Assembly (NCBI RefSeq): GCF_023716925.1
Contig: NZ_JAMQQG010000038.1
Location: 1-35,982, forward strand
From: Frankia sp. R82
GTDB lineage: Bacteria; Actinomycetota; Actinomycetes; Frankiales; Frankiaceae
Length of the DNA: 35,982 nucleotides
Reading direction: 5' to 3'
The notes beneath the pieces are model-generated. The model made no database searches. It was not told the origin of the DNA and worked only from the letters and a program-made list of their open reading frames with translations. The first letter of the stretch is position 1. Each line of letters opens with the position of its first letter. Of this stretch, positions 28,980 to 35,982 are shown piece after piece. Both the position numbers and the translations under genes were made by a program.

Positions 28980-29019
28980 CGCGGCACAACCGGCTCACGC
29001 AGCTCTGGCAGCAGGACCG

Positions 29020-29041
29020 ACCGGCTGCGGCACCAGCCGGT
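29020..29041. terminator. Hairpin between convergent genes
   Basis: ACCGGCTG-6 nt-CAGCCGGT, eight perfect pairs, in the 105-bp gap between the hypothetical gene and alkB. No T-run. A likely shared terminator. Confidence 0.5.
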
Positions 29042-29084
29042 GACAGAACCAGTCAGCGACAGAACCAGCCGGTGGCGGTAGCGG

Positions 29085-30248
29085 TCAGCGGCGGTAGCGG
29101 TCGGCGAGAGCCTGGGCGCGGGACGCCTGGACATGGGCCAGCGTCAGATCGCCGCCGTAGTGGGCGAGCACCCGGTCGTCCATCAGGCGGAACCAGACCG
29201 GCGGCAGCCAGGCGGCGACGAGCAGGGTGGCATACCCCGCGGGTAGCTGCGGCGACTCGGCGAACGAGCGCAGGACCTGATAGCGCCGGCCCGGGTGAGC
29301 ATGGTGATCGCTGTGCCGTTGCAGCTGGTAGAGGGCCAGGTTGCTGACCACCGCGTCGCTGTTCCAGCTGTGCCGCGGGGTGACCGGTTCGTAGCGTCCG
29401 CTGGCGGTACGGGCCCGCGCGAGGCCGTAGTGCTCGATGTAGTTGACCCCTTCGAGCAGAGTCACCCCGACCAGGGCCTGGGCCACCAGAAAGACACCGA
29501 CACCGACACCGAGGATTCCACCGAGCGTCCCGAACAGGGCCGCGGTGAGCAGCCAGCCGCGCACGACCTCGTTGCGCACCGACCACACCCGCCGTCCACG
29601 TCCGCGGAGCCGTCCGGCCTCCAGCGCCCAGGCCGAGCGCACTCCCCCGAGGACGGTCCGCGGCCAGAACCGCCAGAAGCCCTCGCCGAGGCGGGCACTG
29701 GCCGGATCCTGCGGAGTCGCGACCCGGGCGTGATGGCCTCGGTTGTGCTCGACGAGGAAATGGCCGTAACCGGTGGCGGCCAACATCAGCCGGGCCAGCG
29801 CCCGTTCGAGCCGTCCCCGGCGATGGCCCAGTTCGTGGGCGGTGGTGATCCCCACCCCGGTGACGCATCCGACGGAAAGCACCGCGCCGACGCGCGCCAT
29901 GGCCGAGAGGTGACCCTCGCTCCAGGCGGCGGCGCCGAGCGCCAGGGCGAGGCCGGCCAGCGGCAGGTACAGATAGGTGCAGCGCCGGTAGTACCGGTCG
30001 GCCTCAAGCTGGGCCCGGACCGCCTCGGGCGGGTTCGCCGGGTCCGGCGGCGAGCTGAGATCAAGCAGCGGGACCAGGACGAACACGAACAGCGGGGTGA
30101 TCCACCAGTGCAGCCCGACTCCGGTGCGGTGCCACAGCCCGTAGCCGACGATCGCCGTCAGGGGGACGACGGTGGCGGTGAGCCACATGTACCGTTTGCC
30201 GTCGCGCCAGGCGGGACGGCCGGGCGCGGTGAGCACGGGGGCGACCAT
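29085..30248 (-). CDS. alkB: AlkB-type alkane 1-monooxygenase
   Basis: Integral-membrane di-iron enzyme that hydroxylates the terminal carbon of n-alkanes. 387 residues from ATG 30248, with GGAGG five bases upstream. The four histidine boxes are intact: HELGHRR (138-144), EHNRGHHARVATPQDPA (167-183), NYIEHYGL (269-276) and LQRHSDHH (309-316). Six hydrophobic segments fit the family topology. There is no C-terminal rubredoxin fusion and no rubredoxin or AlkT gene within the window. Family motifs clearly separate it from fatty acid desaturases and xylene monooxygenase. It may act on other alkyl substrates. Divergent from an 80-residue membrane protein. Confidence 0.93.
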   Translation of the reverse strand: MVAPVLTAPGRPAWRDGKRYMWLTATVVPLTAIVGYGLWHRTGVGLHWWITPLFVFVLVPLLDLSSPPDPANPPEAVRAQLEADRYYRRCTYLYLPLAGLALALGAAAWSEGHLSAMARVGAVLSVGCVTGVGITTAHELGHRRGRLERALARLMLAATGYGHFLVEHNRGHHARVATPQDPASARLGEGFWRFWPRTVLGGVRSAWALEAGRLRGRGRRVWSVRNEVVRGWLLTAALFGTLGGILGVGVGVFLVAQALVGVTLLEGVNYIEHYGLARARTASGRYEPVTPRHSWNSDAVVSNLALYQLQRHSDHHAHPGRRYQVLRSFAESPQLPAGYATLLVAAWLPPVWFRLMDDRVLAHYGGDLTLAHVQASRAQALADRYRR

Positions 30249-30452
30249 CTGGACCTCCGATCCACCGGGCGGACCGGCGCAGCGCCGGACGCGCCGATTC
30301 AGCCGCGACGACCAACCAACGATCATCCGACGCCGCCGACGGGTCAATCTGCCAGCCCGATCGGGGCGGGCACAACAGGAGCTCCACCACACGACACCCG
30401 GGTGCCACCCGAGAACGGTGACACCGCCCCGACGCCACGCAGGTCCCGGTCG

Positions 30453-30695
30453 ATGACCGACTCGCCGCCCTGGGTCGGTGGAGTGATGGTCGCCACGCTG
30501 ATCCTGCCGCTGCTGATCCTGATCACCTACACCCTGCTGCCGCTGCCCGGGCAGGTACGGTTCGGCGCCGGGAACTACGTCCTCGCCGGAGTGCTGTTCG
30601 CTCTGAACATCGGCCTGCCTCGCCTGCTGCGCCGTGTCCGCCGTCTGCGCCGACACCGGCAGGACCGGTGGGGGCGGGGCTCTCGACGGCCATGA
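30453..30695 (+). CDS. Small two-helix membrane protein
   Basis: 80 residues from ATG 30453 (MTDSPPWVGGVMVATLILPLL). Two hydrophobic segments (about 10-28 and 41-55) and a strongly basic C-terminus (RLLRRVRRLRRHRQDRWGRGSRR). Divergent from alkB by 204 bp. Weak ribosome site. The clear helices and good composition support a real gene. Function unknown; a link to AlkB is only positional. Confidence 0.55.
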   Translation: MTDSPPWVGGVMVATLILPLLILITYTLLPLPGQVRFGAGNYVLAGVLFALNIGLPRLLRRVRRLRRHRQDRWGRGSRRP

Positions 30696-30743
30696 CACAG
30701 GACGCGCTCGGCGGCCGTGACGCAGGACGTCCACGACCTCGGG

Positions 30744-30781
30744 CGCGCAGTGTCGACGCCGCGGAACGCGCAGTGTCGACG
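30744..30781. repeat. Direct repeat of CGCGCAGTGTCGACG
   Basis: Identical 15-mers at 30744-30758 and 30767-30781 (23-bp period), upstream of the AEC transporter gene. Similar TGAC-CAGGACG strings sit at 30693 and 30718. Could be regulatory. Confidence 0.65.
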
Positions 30782-30839
30782 AGGTGGGACGCGCCACGAT
30801 GCGGCCTGCCGGGCGGCACCGAGCTGCCACCATGGCCCG

Positions 30840-31742
30840 GTGTCCGCGCTGGTCGTCCTGCTGGTGGGGCTGGCGGCCGGGATCGGTGTCCGGCGCCGGC
30901 TGCGGCCACCGCCGGCGGCCGCCGCGGTGGTGAACACCTGGCTGCTCGACATCGCACTGCCCGCCCTGGTGCTGCACGCGGTGCACATCGTCGAGTTCCC
31001 AGCCGATCTTGCACTGGTCGTGGCCGCGCCCTACCTGCTGTTCGCGATCTCCAGCGGGCTCTACCTGCTCGCGGCCCGGCTCCTACGCCTGCCCAGGCAG
31101 ACGGTGATCGCGCTGATCGCCGCGACCGCGGTGGCGAACACCAGCTTCGTCGGCTTCCCGATGGTCACCGCGTTCTACGGCGCCGACGACGTGCCGATCG
31201 CCGTTCTGGTCGACCAGCTCGGCTCGTTCCTGCTGGTGAACACCGTCGTTCTCGTCGCGGTGACGGTCGTCGCCGGGGCGGCGCTGCCCCGGGCGGAGCT
31301 GGCCCGGCGGGTGCTGACCTCACCGGCGCTGATGGCCCTGGTCTGCGCGCTGGCGCTGCGCCCGGTGGATTTTCCGTCCTGGCTGGACGGCGCGCTGGTC
31401 TCGCTCGGCGGTACCCTCACCCCACTTGCCCTGTTCTCGATCGGCATGCAGCTCGAGGTTCCGGCGGCTCGGCGGTACTGGCGGGAGCTCGTCCTCGGGC
31501 TCGGGGTGAAGCTGGTCGTAGCCCCGGCGCTTGTCGTCGGCTGCTACGCGCTGGTCGGCGGGCTGGGCAACCATGGTGTGACCATCGCCCTGTTCGAGAC
31601 GGCGATGCCGCCGATGGTCGCCGGCGCGCTGATCGCCGCCCGGTACGACCTGGCCACCCCGCTGCCCAGCCTGCTGGTGGGGGTGGGCGTGCCGCTGAGC
31701 CTGCTCACGCTGCCGCTGTGGGTCCTCGCGCTCGGTTCCTGA
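30840..31742 (+). CDS. AEC-family transporter (auxin efflux carrier type)
   Basis: 300 residues from GTG 30840, about ten hydrophobic segments through the whole length. The family halves are visible: LVVLLVGLAAGIGVRRR, VVNTWLLDIALPALVLHAV with a proline-kinked helix, TAVANTSFVGFPMV, and in the second half GGTLTPLALFSIGMQLEV and FETAMPPMVAGALIAARYDL, corresponding to the crossover helices of AEC carriers. Members export organic anions (malate, malonate) or auxin-like acids; the substrate here is unknown. An open frame extends 41 codons upstream but has Cys/His/Arg content unlike the family. Possible operon with the fadB2-like gene 203 bp downstream, though a promoter there is likely. Confidence 0.85.
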   Translation: MSALVVLLVGLAAGIGVRRRLRPPPAAAAVVNTWLLDIALPALVLHAVHIVEFPADLALVVAAPYLLFAISSGLYLLAARLLRLPRQTVIALIAATAVANTSFVGFPMVTAFYGADDVPIAVLVDQLGSFLLVNTVVLVAVTVVAGAALPRAELARRVLTSPALMALVCALALRPVDFPSWLDGALVSLGGTLTPLALFSIGMQLEVPAARRYWRELVLGLGVKLVVAPALVVGCYALVGGLGNHGVTIALFETAMPPMVAGALIAARYDLATPLPSLLVGVGVPLSLLTLPLWVLALGS

Positions 31743-31945
31743 CCTGGCCTCGATCTCACCCCTGAACCCGTTCCGGACGACCCCCGAACCCCGCAAAAAC
31801 GATCTTGAACGGGGTGAATCTGGTGAGTCGGACAGGCCCACCGTCTAGGGTGGATGGCAGGGCGATCGCCGACGAATCCGTGGTGTCGGCGTCGTCGGCG
31901 TGCCCGGATCCGGGGCGTCGGCGTCCGAGAGGAGTGGGATCTTCG
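31743..31945 (+). promoter_or_regulatory. Upstream region of the 3-hydroxyacyl-CoA dehydrogenase gene
   Basis: A 6-bp inverted repeat ACCCCG-16 nt-CGGGGT (31788-31793, 31810-31815) and a TAGGGT (-10-like) around 31846 suggest a promoter. GAGGAG about 11 bases before GTG 31946 is the ribosome site. Confidence 0.35.
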
Positions 31946-32866
31946 GTGAGTGCGGTGCAGGCAGCGACGCTGGCGAACGGTGCGACCGCAGCCACGGCAG
32001 AGGCGGCGGGGTACACCCGCCTCGGTGTGATCGGCTGCGGCCTGATGGGGTCCGGCATCGCCGAGGTGGCGGCCCGCGCAGGGCTCGACGTGGCCGTCCG
32101 CGAGATCAACGAAGGGGCACTCGAGGCCGGCCGCAAGCGCCTGACCTCCTCGTTCGACCGGGCACTGCGCGGCGGAAAGATCAGCGAGTCGGACCGGGAC
32201 GCGGCGCTGGCCCGCCTGACGTTCACCACCGAGCTGGACGCGTTCGCCGACCGCGATGTCGTCGTCGAGGCGATCGCGGAGAACGAGCAGCTCAAGGCGG
32301 AGATCTTCGGCACTCTCGACAAGGTCGTCACCCGCCCTGACGCACTCTTCGCCTCCAACACCTCGTCGATTCCGATCATGAAGCTGGGGGTGGCGACGTC
32401 CCGGCCGGAGCAGGTCGTCGGCATCCACTTCTTCAACCCGGTGCCGGTGCAGAAGCTCGTCGAGATCGTCCCGTCACTGCTGACGTCCGAGCAGACCGTC
32501 ACCGCCGCCGAGAGCTTCGCCACCGAGGCGCTGGGCAAGCAGACGATCCGCTCCACCGACCGTGCCGGCTTCGTGGTCAACGCGCTGCTCGTGCCGTTCC
32601 TGTTGTCCGCGATCCGGATGCTCGAGTCCGGCCTGGCCGCCGCCGACGACATCGACAACGGCATGGTGCTCGGCTGTGCCCATCCGATGGGTCCGCTGAA
32701 GCTGTGCGACCTCATCGGCCTGGACACGATCAAGGGCGTGGCCGACTCGATGTACGCCGAGTTCAAGGAGCCGCTGTACGCCGCGCCGCCGCTGCTGCTG
32801 CGGATGGTCGACGCGGGTCTGCTCGGCCGTAAGAGCGGACGCGGGTTCCACACGTACACCCGATAG
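31946..32866 (+). CDS. fadB2: 3-hydroxyacyl-CoA (3-hydroxybutyryl-CoA) dehydrogenase
   Basis: NAD(P)-dependent oxidation of 3-hydroxyacyl-CoA in beta-oxidation or the reverse for butanoate. 306 residues from GTG 31946. Rossmann motif GVIGCGLMGSGIAE (27-40), S137 (ASNTSS), catalytic H161 and E173 (HFFNPVPVQKLVEIV) and N212 complete the family active-site set. The C-terminal domain has HPMGPLKLCDLIGLDT and GRKSGRGFHTYTR. About 23 Ala-rich residues precede the fold. Resembles the fadB2/hbd type of actinobacteria. Followed by an acyl-CoA dehydrogenase 64 bp downstream, likely in one transcript. Confidence 0.94.
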   Translation: MSAVQAATLANGATAATAEAAGYTRLGVIGCGLMGSGIAEVAARAGLDVAVREINEGALEAGRKRLTSSFDRALRGGKISESDRDAALARLTFTTELDAFADRDVVVEAIAENEQLKAEIFGTLDKVVTRPDALFASNTSSIPIMKLGVATSRPEQVVGIHFFNPVPVQKLVEIVPSLLTSEQTVTAAESFATEALGKQTIRSTDRAGFVVNALLVPFLLSAIRMLESGLAAADDIDNGMVLGCAHPMGPLKLCDLIGLDTIKGVADSMYAEFKEPLYAAPPLLLRMVDAGLLGRKSGRGFHTYTR

Positions 32867-32930
32867 GCATCCGGCGCCGGGTGTCGGGTGCCGGTCAGCT
32901 GATGTCGGGTATCCGGGCATCATCGAGGAT

Positions 32931-34121
32931 GTGACTGCGACCAGCGGGCAGGCTGCCATGAACGCGTCGTTCGACCTTTACCAGCTTCCCGAGGAGCACA
33001 TCGCGCTGCGGGAGGCGGTGCGCACGCTCGCCGAGAAGGAGATCGCCCCGTACGCGGCGGACGCCGACGAACACGAACGCTTCACCGTGGAAGCCTACGA
33101 CGCGCTCGCCCGCGCGGGCTTCGCCGCGGTGCACATCGACGAGGCCTACGGCGGGCAGGGGGCGGACTCGGTCGCCACCTGCATCCTGATCGAGGAGGTC
33201 GCCCGGGCGTGCGCGGCGAGTTCGCTGATCCCGGCGGTGAACAAGCTCGGCAGCCTGCCGATCATCCTGTCCGGATCGGAATCACTCAAGCAGCTCGTGC
33301 TGCCGTCGGTGGCCAGCGGCGAGGCGATGATCTCCTACGCGCTGTCCGAGCGGGAGGCCGGTTCCGACAACGCCTCGATGCGCACCCGGGCCCGCCTCGA
33401 CGGCGACCACTGGGTCCTGGACGGCACCAAGGCCTGGATCACCGGTGCCGGCGAGTCGACCTGGTACACGGTGATGGCCGTGACCGATCCGAACGCGGCC
33501 CGCCGCGTCGACGGCATCTCGGCGTTCGTCGTGCACCGCGACGACCCCGGCTTCACGGTGGGCACCAAGGAGCGCAAGCTCGGCATCAAGGGCTCCCCCA
33601 CCGCCGAGATCCACTTCGACGGCGCCACCATCCCGGCAGACCGGATCATCGGCGAACCCGGCACGGGCCTGCGCACCGCACTCGCCACCCTCGACCACAC
33701 CCGCCCGACCATCGGCGCCCAGGCCGTCGGCATCGCCCAGGGGGCGCTGGACGCGGCGTTGGCCTACGTTCGCGACCGTCGCCAGTTCGGCCGGGCCATC
33801 GCCGACAACCAGGGTGTGCAGTTCATGCTCGCCGACATGGGCATGAAGATCGAGGCGGCCCGCCACCTGGTGTATGTCTCGGCGGCCCGCGCCGAGCGTG
33901 GCGAGACCGGCCTCGGTTTCGTCTCCGCCGCCGCCAAGTGCTTCGCCTCGGACGTCGCCATGGAGGTCACCACCGACGCCGTCCAGCTCTTCGGCGGCGC
34001 CGGCTACACCCGCGACTTCCCCGTCGAACGCATGATGCGCGACGCCAAGATCACCCAGATCTACGAGGGCACCAACCAGATCCAGCGCGTCGTCATGTCC
34101 CGCCAGCTCCTGCGCGGCTGA
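32931..34121 (+). CDS. fadE25: Acyl-CoA dehydrogenase (FadE25-like)
   Basis: FAD-dependent first step of beta-oxidation or amino-acid acyl-CoA breakdown. 396 residues from GTG 32931. Very like mycobacterial FadE25: FDLYQLPEEHIALREAVRTLAEKEIAP, YGGQGADSVATCILIEEVAR, YALSEREAGSD, GSPTAEIHFD, ALATLDHTRPTIGAQAVGIAQGALDAA, LFGGAGYTRDFPVERMMRDAKITQIYEGTNQIQR. The catalytic base is E379 in the IYEGTNQ motif. An alternative start ATG 32958 (MNASFDL) is closer to the family N-terminus. Ends four bases before the stop of the convergent LCP gene. Confidence 0.95.
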   Translation: MTATSGQAAMNASFDLYQLPEEHIALREAVRTLAEKEIAPYAADADEHERFTVEAYDALARAGFAAVHIDEAYGGQGADSVATCILIEEVARACAASSLIPAVNKLGSLPIILSGSESLKQLVLPSVASGEAMISYALSEREAGSDNASMRTRARLDGDHWVLDGTKAWITGAGESTWYTVMAVTDPNAARRVDGISAFVVHRDDPGFTVGTKERKLGIKGSPTAEIHFDGATIPADRIIGEPGTGLRTALATLDHTRPTIGAQAVGIAQGALDAALAYVRDRRQFGRAIADNQGVQFMLADMGMKIEAARHLVYVSAARAERGETGLGFVSAAAKCFASDVAMEVTTDAVQLFGGAGYTRDFPVERMMRDAKITQIYEGTNQIQRVVMSRQLLRG

Positions 34122-34124
34122 GCG

Positions 34125-35522
34125 CTAGTTGATGCAGGCGGCGGCCGCGGTCGTGGTCGGGACCACGGTCGGGCTGGCCGACGGGAGCGAGGCCGACGGG
34201 CTGGTCGATCCGGCGGCGTCGATGCCCGCGGCTGATCTGCCGGTCGCGGTGACCGTGGGCGTCACCGCGGTGAACCGGGTGGCCTGGTCGGCGCCGGGCA
34301 GAGCGGTTCCGGCGACGACGACCGGGGCGGTGGCAGCGATGGTCGTCTGGCTGGCCGCATCCGAGATGGTGGCCGTGGCGCTGCGGGCGGTGGACGCATC
34401 CGTGCCGGCAGCCTCCGCAGGGCTGCCCGTGGGGGTCGGAGCTGTCGTCGCGGCGCGCTCGCCCATCTGCTCGGCGAAGAAGGCCCGGACGGCGTTCGGG
34501 TCGTAGTAGAAGTAGAACGCCGGGGACGAGACCTGGCCGGTGATCGGGATGGTGGCGAACGTCACCGAGCCGGTGTTCATTCCGCGCAGTCGTTCGGCGA
34601 GCAGGCGCAGATCCGCGAGGCTGGTGCCGTCGTCGAGCACGGCCGCGTTGGTCAGCGCGTTCAGGAAGGACGTCAGCTTCGCCGGGCTCAGCAACACGTC
34701 GGAGGACGCCACCTTGCGGAACACCGCTGCCATGAACGCCTGCTGGCGGTGGATGCGGGACAGGTCGCCGTCGAGAAAACCGTGACGTTGGCGGACGAAC
34801 GCGAGGGCCTGCGCGCCGACGAGATGGTTCGTGCCGGGCACGCCGACGAAGCCGGAACTCGGGTCGTTCAGGTTCGTCGAGTGGACCCGGCGGCCGTTGT
34901 CCAGGGTGAGCGGCTCGACGTAGGGCGAGGCGACCAGGCAGACGTCGACGCCGCCGATCGCGGTGGTCATCTGCTGGAAGCCACCGAAGTCGATCTCGGC
35001 GTAGTGGTCGATGCGGACGCCCGTGAGCTGCTCGAGGGTGGCGACCAGCAGGGCCGGGCCGCCACTGTTGAAGGCGCTGTTCACCCGGTCGCGGCGGGCG
35101 CGGTGGCTCGTGCCGTCCGCGTCGGTGTAGGACGGGATCGGCACGTACAGGTCGCGGGGAACGGACACGACCGAGGTGGTGCCGTCGGAATCCAGGTGAG
35201 CGATCATCATCGTGTCGGAGCGGGCGCCGCCGACCTTCGCGGCATCGCTGCCGGTGCGCACGTCCGAGCCGACGAGCAGCCAGTTCTCCGTGCCCACCGG
35301 CACCGTCGGCGGCCGGGTGACATCGGCGTGCGGCAATGCGATGTCGGCCCGGTCGATCCGGCGATCATAGGCTGTGATGATCACCCAGCCGGCGACCGAG
35401 GTGACCAGAACGGTGAAACTCACCAGCCCGGCAAGCCACAGCAGCAGGCGCGACCGCAGCCGTCGGCGCACCGGTGGGGCCGGCGGCTCGTCGCGATCGC
35501 TCGGGCCGCCGGCCTTGGCCAT
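34125..35522 (-). CDS. LytR-CpsA-Psr (LCP) family cell-wall ligase
   Basis: Attaches wall polymers (arabinogalactan or teichoic-type glycopolymers) from lipid carrier to peptidoglycan. From ATG 35522: short basic cytoplasmic N-terminus, one membrane helix (about 25-50), then the extracellular LCP domain with WLLVGSDVRTG (81-91), RSDTMMIAHLD (101-111), SVPRDLYVPIP, and FVRQRHGFLDGDLSRIHRQQAF. A Ser/Thr/Ala-rich linker and the terminal CIN follow, seen in other LCP proteins. The frame remains open into the poly-C end, so the true start may be upstream; ATG 35522 (MAKAGG) puts the helix at its usual place. Confidence 0.9.
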   Translation of the reverse strand: MAKAGGPSDRDEPPAPPVRRRLRSRLLLWLAGLVSFTVLVTSVAGWVIITAYDRRIDRADIALPHADVTRPPTVPVGTENWLLVGSDVRTGSDAAKVGGARSDTMMIAHLDSDGTTSVVSVPRDLYVPIPSYTDADGTSHRARRDRVNSAFNSGGPALLVATLEQLTGVRIDHYAEIDFGGFQQMTTAIGGVDVCLVASPYVEPLTLDNGRRVHSTNLNDPSSGFVGVPGTNHLVGAQALAFVRQRHGFLDGDLSRIHRQQAFMAAVFRKVASSDVLLSPAKLTSFLNALTNAAVLDDGTSLADLRLLAERLRGMNTGSVTFATIPITGQVSSPAFYFYYDPNAVRAFFAEQMGERAATTAPTPTGSPAEAAGTDASTARSATATISDAASQTTIAATAPVVVAGTALPGADQATRFTAVTPTVTATGRSAAGIDAAGSTSPSASLPSASPTVVPTTTAAAACIN

Positions 35523-35982
35523 GGCCACCACCGACAGCCCGCCGGCGGGCAGCGCGTCCTCGGGCAGCACCCCGGACGTCACCACCCCGGAGATCGCCAC
35601 CTCGGACGTTGCCACCTTGAACGTTGCCACCTTGGACGTTGCCACCCCAGCCGCCGCCGTCCCGGTGGCCACCATCCCGGACGTCGCCGGGGCCTGCGCC
35701 GCTGCGGACGCCCCCGCGGCCCTGGCCCGCGTCGGCAGTTCCGCCGTCGGCAGCTCGACCCGCCCGCCCCCCGCCGCGCTGCCGCGCGGGATCGGCGTCG
35801 TCTCGGGCGCGGGATGCGTGCGGTCGACGCCGTCAGTACCTGCGGCGGCGACCGCGGCGGGGGGCCCCCCCCCCGCCCCCCCCCCCCCCCCCCCCCCCCC
35901 CCCACCCCCCCCCCCCCCCCCCCCGCGCCCCCCCCCCCCCCCCCCCCCGCCCCGCCGCCCCCCCCCCCCCACCCCCCCCCCC
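35523..35982. other. LCP upstream region ending in a poly-C artefact
   Basis: Either the 5' end of a longer LCP gene or its promoter region. It includes an in-frame 15-bp repeat: ACCTCGGACGTTGCC and ACCTTGAACGTTGCC, ACCTTGGACGTTGCC (35599-35643). From about 35862 to 35982 the sequence is nearly all C; I assign no gene there. Confidence 0.55.

Noticed and set aside
35875-35982. Homopolymeric repeat as a biological element
   Set aside because: Almost certainly sequencing artefact at a contig end; see finding.

Overview
The window is about 36 kb of very GC-rich chromosomal DNA from an actinobacterium. GTG starts are frequent, third codon positions are almost always G or C, and the gene order is a classic actinobacterial housekeeping backbone. 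A Frankia-like member of the Actinobacteria is my best guess; that is inference. I see no rRNA, tRNA, CRISPR array, transposase, phage gene or plasmid gene.

Left half, nearly all on the minus strand, read right to left: hemW; then a CIRCE operator followed by hrcA-dnaJ-rsmE (heat-shock repressor, chaperone, 16S rRNA methyltransferase); then phoH-ybeY-CorC-like-deaminase-like-era (rRNA maturation and ribosome assembly); then recO, uppS, a small monooxygenase-fold gene and glycyl-tRNA synthetase. From memory, the order hrcA-dnaJ-rsmE-phoH-ybeY-CorC-like-deaminase-like-era-recO-uppS-glyS matches Mycobacterium. Two things break the pattern. The glycyl-tRNA synthetase is the bacterial alpha-beta type fused into one chain, which runs off the left edge. 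A plus-strand Nudix gene with a long proline-rich tail, plus a repeat- and hairpin-rich 0.6 kb spacer, lies between recO and era.

Middle: lepA (minus) is divergent from rpsT (plus). rpsT converges on a minus-strand operon comEA-comEC-holA-small membrane protein (DNA uptake plus DNA polymerase III delta). The comEA/yceI divergent promoter region holds a perfect inverted repeat that contains a DnaA-box sequence.

Right half, mixed strands, more accessory: YceI-like protein, a single-cluster ferredoxin, SRAP/HMCES-type DNA-protein crosslinking protein, M50-type membrane metalloprotease, PlsC-type acyltransferase, a hypothetical membrane-anchored protein, an AlkB-type alkane monooxygenase, a small membrane protein, an AEC-family transporter, 3-hydroxyacyl-CoA dehydrogenase and a FadE25-like acyl-CoA dehydrogenase (lipid and alkane oxidation), and finally a LytR-CpsA-Psr cell-wall ligase. 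The last ~120 bases are almost pure C and look like a sequencing or contig-end artefact.

A recurring theme is short tandem repeats. Units of 15 or 18 bp occur in coding tails (comEA, LCP N-terminus); units of 15-16 bp occur in intergenic DNA (glyQS leader, uppS-recO gap, Nudix-era gap). No clearly new enzymatic system is evident. The most unexplained pieces are the structured Nudix-era spacer, the fused GlyRS and the DnaA-box palindrome upstream of comEA.
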